From: Maribacter sp044594925
Lineage (GTDB): Bacteria; Bacteroidota; Bacteroidia; Flavobacteriales; Flavobacteriaceae
Reading direction: 5' to 3'
DNA length: 64,000 nt
NCBI RefSeq assembly: GCF_044594925.1
Contig: NZ_CP138991.1
Coordinates: 3,906,001 to 3,970,000, forward strand
In this document: one piece after another, positions 54,119 through 59,730 of the stretch
Layout of the letters: each line of letters begins with the position of its first letter
How positions within the stretch are numbered: position 1 is the first letter of the stretch
The notes under the pieces: generated by a model
Told to the model about the DNA's origin: nothing
What the model saw: only the letters and a program-made list of their open reading frames with translations
The model's database searches: none
Position numbers and translations under genes: made by a program

Positions 54119-54141
54119 CGTAGCCACTGACAATGGTTTAA
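54119..54141 (-). promoter_or_regulatory. Promoter-like block shared with Spy-like gene
   Basis: The 23 bp differ at only two positions from 59060-59082. On the minus strand it starts TTAAACCATTGTCA, 25 bp before the start codon. AAACC and a CG-rich box 14 nt later fit an ECF sigma promoter. Confidence 0.6.
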
Positions 54142-54208
54142 AGATAGCACCTTGTGCTTAGGGTCAACGTTTAAAATCCTTGAATTAAGGATTTAAGAAC
54201 GGCGAGGG

Positions 54209-54460
54209 TTATTTTAAATTACGTTCCTTCAAAAGTTTTTCAATTGCTGTTTTTTTGTATTTGCTCTTGTTCGCTAATTTATAGATGGCATAAATCAGTA
54301 ACAAGCCGAAGAAATAATTAAAATTATCGGCGGCAATACCGTAGATTAGAATTCCCACCAAAACACCGATTAGCGTAGCATCAATAGTATTCGAGGTCTT
54401 TAATTTTTTGGCTTCAATCAATAGTTCCTCATCCGTTAATTCATTTAGTTCCTTTTTCAT
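54209..54460 (-). CDS. Small hypothetical membrane protein
   Basis: 83 residues. Charged N-terminus (KKELNELTDEELLIEAKKLKTS), then two hydrophobic segments (ATLIGVLVGILIYGIA and YFFGLLLIYAIYKLA) and a Lys-rich end. This layout is common for small flavobacterial membrane proteins. No domain is recognised. It follows the 54462 gene by 1 bp and is probably co-transcribed with it. Confidence 0.7.
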   Translation of the reverse strand: MKKELNELTDEELLIEAKKLKTSNTIDATLIGVLVGILIYGIAADNFNYFFGLLLIYAIYKLANKSKYKKTAIEKLLKERNLK

Positions 54461-54461
54461 A

Positions 54462-55244
54462 TTACTGTAGCTTTACCCTTCTTGTAAATTTTTTCTGCAA
54501 CGGTTCAATCCAAAATTGGACTACTTTTCCTTCTCTTTCGTAGAAATATGCTTTCTTTCCTTTGATAATCACTTTTTTACTCCTTGGCATTCTTTCTTTG
54601 TCAACTGGCACTGAAATGTTTATTTCTATGTAGTCCGTTTGTTCTATTTTTAAGTCAGTCTCTATTGGTTCGATAAAGCCATAGGTGTAAACTCCTAATT
54701 TATTAAAGTTCTTTTTTGCAATTCGAAAGGTGTTAGAGGAATCCACTATTATCTGATTTTTAATTCGTGGAGCCCATGCACATTTCCGAATATAGGCCTT
54801 GCGAAGTAAATGGATGTTCTTTTTTTTCTTACCAAAATAAAGGGTTAGTGTCTCAAAATCAGCAAGCTCTGTGTTGGTTAGTTTATTATTTTCGTAATAA
54901 TCAACATAGTGGTTTACCTTTATTTCGATAGAATCGTTTAATCCGATTATCTTTTCATTTATGGAAACTTTAGGTGTACGCCTCTTTAAATGAGGATTTA
55001 GAATAACCTCTTTTCCTTTTATAATCCAATTTCCTTCGTTACTAAATTTCTTAAAAGTTCGGGGGTAGATATAATCTACAGTATTTAGTTTAAAAGTTCT
55101 ATCATTTTTCAATTGTAACACCGTAGTAGGGGATAATCCCAAAGTCCAGTCTCCATAAACCCCACTAACATCAGTTACCGATTTTTGTGCGTTTAAATTG
55201 AAAACGATAAAAAGAATTGCGGTTATGTAAGCTGTTTTTTTCAA
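54462..55244 (-). CDS. Hypothetical secreted protein
   Basis: 260 residues. The preferred start is the TTG at 55244 (LKKTAYITAIL), because it gives a clean signal peptide ending LNAQ. A GTG at 55262 lies in the repeat-like flank. The mature part starts with SGVYGDWTLGLSPTTVLQLKNDRTFKLN, resembling a lipocalin-like or META-type beta-barrel, with basic C-terminus. No family is recognised. The upstream 25 bp resemble the upstream flank of the 57512 gene, so it may be a cassette. Confidence 0.65.
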   Translation of the reverse strand: MKKTAYITAILFIVFNLNAQKSVTDVSGVYGDWTLGLSPTTVLQLKNDRTFKLNTVDYIYPRTFKKFSNEGNWIIKGKEVILNPHLKRRTPKVSINEKIIGLNDSIEIKVNHYVDYYENNKLTNTELADFETLTLYFGKKKKNIHLLRKAYIRKCAWAPRIKNQIIVDSSNTFRIAKKNFNKLGVYTYGFIEPIETDLKIEQTDYIEINISVPVDKERMPRSKKVIIKGKKAYFYEREGKVVQFWIEPLQKKFTRRVKLQ

Positions 55245-55275
55245 ATTGTGTAGAACGGTCACGGCTCGTATGTTT
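55245..55275 (-). repeat. Cassette-type 5' flank
   Basis: On the minus strand AGCCGTGACCGTTCTACACA matches AGCCGAGACCGTTGTAACAC before the 57512 gene. A one-sided copy of the inverted repeat that is complete at 57523-57665. Confidence 0.5.
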
Positions 55276-55323
55276 GTTTCTTAGGTTGAAGATAAGATAT
55301 TTAGGATAATCCATTAGCTTAAA

Positions 55324-55513
55324 GGGAAGTGTGGTTTCGTGTTTCGGCCAGATACTTAAAATGGATATCGTTGCTTAGGTCTACACACTTCCCAAGCTAA
55401 TGTTTTAAAACATTAGCTTGGGAAGTGAACAAAAGCTAGAATAGAAGGGACAGAGAGGTCTCGGCTAGATACACTTAAGGTGATATCGTTTCATAGAAAT
55501 CCCGCCCTTCTAT
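55324..55513 (+). ncRNA. Candidate IS110 bridge RNA region
   Basis: Two stem-loops lie upstream of the transposase. The first stem is GGGAAGTGTG/CACACTTCCC (55324-55333 with 55384-55393, 50-nt loop) and the second ATAGAAGGG/CCCTTCTAT (55441-55449 with 55505-55513, 55-nt loop). The loops are similar to each other (a shared TCGGC-AGATAC, then ATATCGTT core). Between them is a perfect 42-nt palindrome (55386-55427) that can pair alternatively with the first stem. IS110 elements carry a bridge RNA with two such loops before the gene. Here the role is inferred. Confidence 0.55.
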
Positions 55514-55616
55514 AGTTTTCTTGGAATCCGGACAGTACCTAGACCCTATTTTACAGAGGTCGAATCAAATGCGAGCAAGGATGATAAAGAAGGTTATAGC
55601 TTAAAAAAATAATGTT

Positions 55617-56690
55617 ATGGAAAAGCGCTTAAAACAATGTTTGGGTATTGATGTCTCTAAACTAAACTTATCATTATCCCTAGGTTTTCTGACCGATAAG
55701 CTGAACAAAGAATTCATATCACATCCAGATGTGCCCAATGATCTGTCAGGTTATAAAGAGCTTTTGAAATGGTTAAGGAAATCGGTGGATGCTAGCGTTG
55801 AGCTTTTAGTGGTTATGGAAGCCACGGGAGTTTACCATCAGGGTATCGCCCATTATCTGCATTCCAAAGGTTATTCGGTTTGTGTAATGCAGTCGGGCAG
55901 GGTGAAGAGTTATGCCCGTAGTCTTGACCAACGCTCAAAGACAGATGCGCTGGATAGTAAAATGCTCGGTATGCTCGGTCTGGAAAGGTCTATTCGTTTA
56001 TGGGAGCCACCCAGTGAAGAACTTCAACGCTTAAAAGCATTGAGCAGGGAACGTAGTTCTTTGTTAAAGGATAGGACAATAGAGAACAATCGTCAGGGAG
56101 CAATTTCGTCGAGTGTTTATAGGAATGCCAAAGCCCTTAAAAGGCATAAGAACAGGCTGAAACTTATCAATGGTCAAATAGGATCTATAGAAGAAGAAAT
56201 GCAGGACCTGATATCCAAAAACAAAGTACTGCGGAACAAGATAGGCTTTATGATGAGTATACCTGGTATTTCATTTATATCCGCAGCTACCGTTATAGGA
56301 GAGACCTTGGGTTTTGCTTCTATCGTAAACGCGAAACAACTGACCAGCTACGCCGGTTACGATGTTGTCTTGCGAGAGTCGGGGAACTTCAAGGGCAAAA
56401 CAAGGATCAGCAAAAAGGGTAACAGCCATATTCGTGCCGTTCTACATATGCCTTCGATGACCTGTGTGCGTTGTAATCCAACATTGAAACAATTCTATAA
56501 CCGACTTAAGCCAAAGAAAGCAAAGCCACTGGTGGCCTTAATAGCGGTTCAGAGAAAGCTGTTGATATTAATGTACACCCTATGGAAAAACGAAGAATTC
56601 TATGATGCGGATTTTGAAACTAAAAAGCAGCAAAAGCGTGAAGCCCTTGCTGCGCAGGATAACAACTTGATTGCTCAACTTGTTTCCTAA
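55617..56690 (+). CDS. IS110 family transposase (RuvC-like DEDD)
   Basis: 357 residues. The N-terminal DEDD RuvC-like domain shows CLGIDVSKLNLSLS (first Asp), VVMEATGVYHQGIAHYL (Glu) and the SLDQRSKTDALDSKMLG motif (Asp, Asp). A coiled-coil middle follows (about 130-210), then the Tnp_20 domain: MMSIPGISFISAATVIGETLGF, LTSYAGYDVVLRESGNFKGKTRISKKGN and HIRAVLHM with the catalytic Ser region. The length is typical and the gene is intact. It inserts by an RNA-guided or site-specific mechanism in the family. It interrupts the accessory region between the 55244 and 57512 genes. Confidence 0.95.
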   Translation: MEKRLKQCLGIDVSKLNLSLSLGFLTDKLNKEFISHPDVPNDLSGYKELLKWLRKSVDASVELLVVMEATGVYHQGIAHYLHSKGYSVCVMQSGRVKSYARSLDQRSKTDALDSKMLGMLGLERSIRLWEPPSEELQRLKALSRERSSLLKDRTIENNRQGAISSSVYRNAKALKRHKNRLKLINGQIGSIEEEMQDLISKNKVLRNKIGFMMSIPGISFISAATVIGETLGFASIVNAKQLTSYAGYDVVLRESGNFKGKTRISKKGNSHIRAVLHMPSMTCVRCNPTLKQFYNRLKPKKAKPLVALIAVQRKLLILMYTLWKNEEFYDADFETKKQQKREALAAQDNNLIAQLVS

Positions 56691-56915
56691 TATTTTAAAG
56701 AAAAAGCTTGCTTTTTAACACAGTACCTATGAACAGTACGGGAGGAAACTAGCGTTTGCTTTCCGCCACGCACATAGCGCAATCTTTTGGTTTTGTTTTT
56801 TCTTTTTCTGGTCAAAGCGAAATCCCAAAGATTTCGCGACATCATAAATATACACAAACCTTTCTTTTAAGCCCGAAACCCGTATTGTTTATAGGTTTTG
56901 TTGTAACACGTTTTT

Positions 56916-57512
56916 CTATGCTACTTTAAGTGCTCTGTCTAGAACATTTAGATTTCCAATATATTCAGTCCTATGTTCCCAATTCGTAGCAAGTTCAGCC
57001 CAAATTTTTTGTCGGTCAATTGCCAGCTGGATTAACGGTTTGTTCTTTTCGTCAATTTTACCTTCATCTACTAATTGACCAAATCCAGTAGCAATAACAG
57101 AAATATCTACAGTATAAATGTATTGTGAGTCGTCAAAATTATCGTCATCCAATTGAGATTGGATTAAGGCTCTATCAAGTATTTTTTCATTGTAATCTGA
57201 TATTCCTTTTTCCGAAACACCTTCGATAGTCCATTTGAGACATTCGTAAGTTTTTTTGCGCGGGTTTTCTTTTTTCCAATCTCTAAACTCAGATAAAGCC
57301 ATATCTCCTTCGTCCGAACCAAACGGTCCTAATTCATCAATGCACGACCAAAAAAATTCTTCCGGAATTAATTCGAGTGCTCTGGCGTGAGCATTGTCTT
57401 CATCAATTCCATATGGTTCGTCTTCGATTTGTCCATCACTAGTGTCCTTTTTATTTTGAGGATTTTCACTATTATTTTTCTTTTTTCCGAAGAGGTTTTC
57501 AAAGAATCCCAT
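56916..57512 (-). CDS. Hypothetical soluble protein, DUF4240-like
   Basis: 198 residues. A short N-terminal segment (MGFFENLFGKKKNNSE) is followed by an acidic stretch and a domain with PEEFFWSCIDELGPFGSDEGDMALSEF, reminiscent of DUF4240-type or SMI1/KNR4-neighbour proteins. The call is tentative. The C-terminus is helical with RQKIWAELATNWEHRTEYI. The 5' and 3' flanks carry cassette-type sequence: GTTGTAACACATTTAAG before the start, and ACAACAAAACCTATAAAC after the stop (near 56890). The 225 bp between the IS110 gene and this stop contain no further gene. Confidence 0.6.
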   Translation of the reverse strand: MGFFENLFGKKKNNSENPQNKKDTSDGQIEDEPYGIDEDNAHARALELIPEEFFWSCIDELGPFGSDEGDMALSEFRDWKKENPRKKTYECLKWTIEGVSEKGISDYNEKILDRALIQSQLDDDNFDDSQYIYTVDISVIATGFGQLVDEGKIDEKNKPLIQLAIDRQKIWAELATNWEHRTEYIGNLNVLDRALKVA

Positions 57513-57522
57513 ACTTTTTCTT

Positions 57523-57665
57523 AAATGTGTTACAACGGTCTCGGCTATGAGTAGTTGCGTGGTTTAGCGATTAATTTTGCAAGTACACACCAAGTTGGAA
57601 ATTCCGCAGGAATTTCCAAAGTAGACGAGAACAAGCAATTACTTATAGCCATTGTTGTGGTGTCG
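57523..57665. repeat. Long imperfect inverted repeat, attC-like
   Basis: The left end ACAACGGTCTCGGCTATGAGTAGTTGC and the right end (read in reverse complement) ACAACAATGGCTATAAGTAATTGC pair over more than 20 bases with a small bulge. A hairpin TTGGAAATTCC/GGAATTTCCAA lies inside. Similar end sequences flank neighbouring genes. I know of such elements between small genes in flavobacterial genomes, but cannot name an integrase in this window. Confidence 0.65.
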
Positions 57666-57671
57666 TTTTTT

Positions 57672-57956
57672 TTACGCTGACATTGGTTTCACGTTTATTT
57701 GTCCACCAATAGCTTTCAGCACTTTCATTATCGTTCCGAATTGTGGTTTTGCTCCATCGGATAAAGCTTTGTAAAGACTCGGTCTGCTCATTCCTGTTTT
57801 CTCCGCGATTTTAGTCATTCCGATTGCCTTTGCAATATGTCCAATTGCTACAATCAAATCAGAACTTTCTCCATCTTCGAGAACTGTATTCAGATATTCA
57901 GCAATCATTTCTTCGCTATCCAAATAGTCCGCAATATCAAATTTTGTAGTTGCCAT
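57672..57956 (-). CDS. higA: HigA-type antitoxin (addiction module antidote)
   Basis: 94 residues. The helix-turn-helix is at about 46-70 (MTKIAEKTGMSRPSLYKALSDGAKPQFGTIMKVLKAIG), preceded by DIADYLDSEEMIAEYLNTVLEDG. This matches the putative addiction module antidote family paired with HigB/RelE-type toxins. It is 1 bp downstream of the toxin gene, the reverse of the usual RelBE order but normal for HigBA. The antitoxin should neutralise the toxin and repress the shared promoter. Confidence 0.88.
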   Translation of the reverse strand: MATTKFDIADYLDSEEMIAEYLNTVLEDGESSDLIVAIGHIAKAIGMTKIAEKTGMSRPSLYKALSDGAKPQFGTIMKVLKAIGGQINVKPMSA

Positions 57957-57957
57957 T

Positions 57958-58260
57958 TTATTCGCTTTTTATTCTGTTCCAGATTTTTTTCGCTTTCTCG
58001 ATGTCCTTTTGTTGGCTTGATTTATCTCCGCCAATTAAAAGAATTACGATTTTGCTCTCTTTTTCTTTAAAATACACGCGATAGCCTTTTGCGTAATTAA
58101 TTCGCATTTCGCTTATTCCATCGCCAACGGGTTTACAATCTCCAAAATGTTCATCAGTTTCGAGTTTCTGAATTCGGAATAGTATTTTGGATTTCGCTCG
58201 TATGTCTTTGAGCTTTCTAATCCACTTATCAAATTCAGATGCCTTTTCGGTAATAATCAT
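57958..58260 (-). CDS. higB: HigB/RelE-type toxin
   Basis: 100 residues. The family block KASEFDKWIRKLKDIRAKSKILFRIQKLE, then GDCKPVGDGISEMRINYAKGYRVYFKEKESKIVILLIGGDKSSQQKDIEKAKKIW, matches the addiction-module killer protein (Gp49-like) of the RelE/ParE superfamily. The basic C-terminal helix and Arg/Tyr in GYRVYF are expected for mRNA cleavage on the ribosome. It is first in a two-gene operon with an operator that overlaps its -7 box. Confidence 0.88.
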   Translation of the reverse strand: MIITEKASEFDKWIRKLKDIRAKSKILFRIQKLETDEHFGDCKPVGDGISEMRINYAKGYRVYFKEKESKIVILLIGGDKSSQQKDIEKAKKIWNRIKSE

Positions 58261-58267
58261 TTAGACT

Positions 58268-58298
58268 GTATCCATTTAGATACAAATATAATCTAAAT
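58268..58298 (-). promoter_or_regulatory. higBA promoter with overlapping operator
   Basis: On the minus strand a -7 box TATATTTG (58290-58283) lies between the arms of an 8-bp perfect inverted repeat, ATTTAGAT (58274-58281) and ATCTAAAT (58291-58298). An added palindrome GTATC/GATAC (58268-58272 with 58279-58283) overlaps. Autorepression by the antitoxin is expected. Confidence 0.7.
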
Positions 58299-58524
58299 TT
58301 TTGAATTAAAACAGAAGTTTTTGGCGTTCTAAATGTTGGTCTTAAATGCACCACAACACGTTTATATGTCTGTATAAACGTTTATTTCCCACAAGGTACA
58401 AAATTTAACCTTTTTACTGTAAATTATAGTTTAATACAAGATGAACGTACATCTATTTTATATATATTTATACGTACTTTTAGAGTACTAATTATATAAA
58501 ATGACCGTATTGATAAAATATAAA
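58299..58524. other. Gene-free AT-rich stretch
   Basis: Contains the cassette-type CACCACAACACG end (near 58348) and a hairpin CGTTTATA/TATAAACG (58359-58381). No ORF of interest was seen. Confidence 0.6.
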
Positions 58525-58552
58525 AAACCCTTGCACTACTGCAAAGGTTTTT
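58525..58552 (-). terminator. Terminator of the Spy-like gene
   Basis: AAAACCCTTGCA and TGCAAAGGTTTT pair over most positions with a short loop. On the minus strand it follows the gene stop by 25 bp. Confidence 0.7.
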
Positions 58553-58576
58553 TCATCCATCATTAAACCAACCAAA

Positions 58577-59026
58577 CTATTTTTTACGTTTTCTTCCTTC
58601 TTTAGTTCTATCCTTTCTATCCTTTCTGTGCTTTTGACTCTTATGCTGCATCTTTTCCCACTTGTTGTATTGTGCTTCGGTTAATAGGGTTTTCAGCTCT
58701 TGTTTATGGGCTATTTGGGCATCTAGGCGTGCTACCTGGAGTGTGTATTTTTCATCAGCGCTCAGCTTTTCGCCATTTTCTTTTTTCGCCTTATGTGTTT
58801 CCATCTTCGCTTTTCGCGCTGCTATATGCGTCGCTAATAAAGATTTCATTTTTCTTTGCTGTTCCTCGTTTAAATCCAAGGCCAAGGTCATCTTTTTGGT
58901 CTGTAAGGTCGCCATCTGTTCCGTGCTCAAATCCTTCATGTGGTTTTCACGTCCACGTATATCATCTCTTTGTGCTACTACCGTTATGCCTGTCATTAAA
59001 AGCATTGCAAAAACTATTTTTTTCAT
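58577..59026 (-). CDS. Spy/CpxP-like DUF4890 protein
   Basis: 149 residues from MKKIVFAMLLM (an upstream ATG at 59074 would place the start in the promoter). Signal peptide ending VVAQ. The mature chain is helical and charged, with LSTEQMATLQTKKMTLALDLNEEQQRKMKSLLATHIAARKAKME, the LTxxQ-like repeat of Spy, and a strongly basic C-terminal tail (KHRKDRKDRTKEGRKRKK). Such periplasmic chaperone-like proteins are typical targets of envelope-stress regulation. The upstream promoter-like block is shared with the P1 peptidase. Confidence 0.82.
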   Translation of the reverse strand: MKKIVFAMLLMTGITVVAQRDDIRGRENHMKDLSTEQMATLQTKKMTLALDLNEEQQRKMKSLLATHIAARKAKMETHKAKKENGEKLSADEKYTLQVARLDAQIAHKQELKTLLTEAQYNKWEKMQHKSQKHRKDRKDRTKEGRKRKK

Positions 59027-59059
59027 GTTATCTATTTTTATTGATTTCACAAGTATGAC

Positions 59060-59082
59060 CGTAGCTATTGACAATGGTTTAA
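59060..59082 (-). promoter_or_regulatory. Promoter-like block before Spy-like gene
   Basis: Matches 54119-54141 at 21 of 23 positions. On the minus strand TTAAACCATTGTCA leads, with ACGGTC 14 nt after AAACC, fitting an ECF-type -35/-10 pair. The start codon is 34 bp further. Confidence 0.62.
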
Positions 59083-59333
59083 TGAAGGGTTCTTTTTTAG
59101 GAAATTATTAACTCGATAATCTAGATTTATATGTTTAGAGGCTTACGTCGAAATTAAATGCAATTTTCTTTGATTGCTACGCTGGCTTACTCCGAGATAG
59201 TTTTCTGGCATTATAGCGGCATGTGGTAAGAAGATTGGTTTTTTTCAATGTTCAGAAAAGCAAAAAAACAGGTCTTAATATGGCCGCAGTACCAGTAAGT
59301 CTAAGATGCTGTGCTGAAAATATATGGTACTAA
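59083..59333. other. Gene-free stretch upstream of small protein terminator
   Basis: AT-rich with a few possible hairpins and no ORF that I could support on either strand. Confidence 0.6.
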
Positions 59334-59359
59334 AAAAGCACGGTGCGAACCGTGCTTTT
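59334..59359. terminator. Bidirectional hairpin terminator
   Basis: AAAAGCACGG (59334-59343) and CCGTGCTTTT (59350-59359) form a 10-bp stem with the loop TGCGAA, 22 bp past the stop of the small hypothetical gene. Confidence 0.85.
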
Positions 59360-59381
59360 GATTTGGGGAAATTATAATTAG

Positions 59382-59549
59382 TTATTCGCCTATATCCTCC
59401 ATAAAAGGGTTTATGGTAATATCCGCTTCCGTTGTCTGCGAGCTATCAATAAGCTTTGTTTCTTCTTTATTGGAAGCATCTACATGATATATTATGGCTG
59501 CTATCATAAAACAGCTGAGGTAAATAAGGCTTTTTAGTTTGTTACTCAT
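59382..59549 (-). CDS. Small hypothetical secreted or membrane protein
   Basis: 55 residues from MSNKLKSLIYLSCFM (the frame extends upstream, but Met at 59549 is closer to a normal start). A hydrophobic segment (LIYLSCFMIAAIIYHV) is followed by an acidic tail ending PFMEDIGE. Short and unknown. It is bounded by terminator hairpins on both sides, which supports a real transcription unit. Confidence 0.5.
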   Translation of the reverse strand: MSNKLKSLIYLSCFMIAAIIYHVDASNKEETKLIDSSQTTEADITINPFMEDIGE

Positions 59550-59600
59550 GATTTGGGGGTTTTTGATTATGCTCCAAAGGTAGCACACGGGTAAGCGCAA

Positions 59601-59629
59601 AAAAGCCCATTGTTGTGAAATGGGCTTTT
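59601..59629. terminator. Hairpin terminator
   Basis: AAAAGCCCAT (59601-59610) pairs with ATGGGCTTTT (59620-59629), loop of 9. It lies between the metalloprotease gene and the small hypothetical gene. Confidence 0.8.
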
Positions 59630-59673
59630 CTTGATGGCAAAATGCTATTGTATGTGGTTTAGTAAATCGGGTT

Positions 59674-59699
59674 ATCGATGATATTTGCCTTTCATCGAT
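59674..59699. repeat. ATCGATGA inverted repeat
   Basis: ATCGATGA (59674-59681) and TCATCGAT (59692-59699). The same core builds the palindromes at 34271-34323, so it could be a site for one shared regulator. Confidence 0.45.
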
Positions 59700-59730
59700 T
59701 GCGCATAAAATCTTACCTCTTTTTAAGTAT

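Larger units (their letters stand above)
55324..56740 (+). mobile_element. IS110 family insertion sequence
   Basis: Transposase at 55617-56690 with non-coding flanks on both sides. ACAGTACCTA occurs at 55532-55541 and at 56720-56729 and could mark recombination sites with a CT core. IS110 elements have no terminal inverted repeats, so the exact ends are not fixed and the outer limits here are approximate. Confidence 0.6.

Noticed and set aside
58662..59111. Cys/Phe-rich plus-strand frames over the Spy-like gene
   Set aside because: Antisense of a Lys/Glu-rich helical protein. No RBS and hydrophobic composition without motif.
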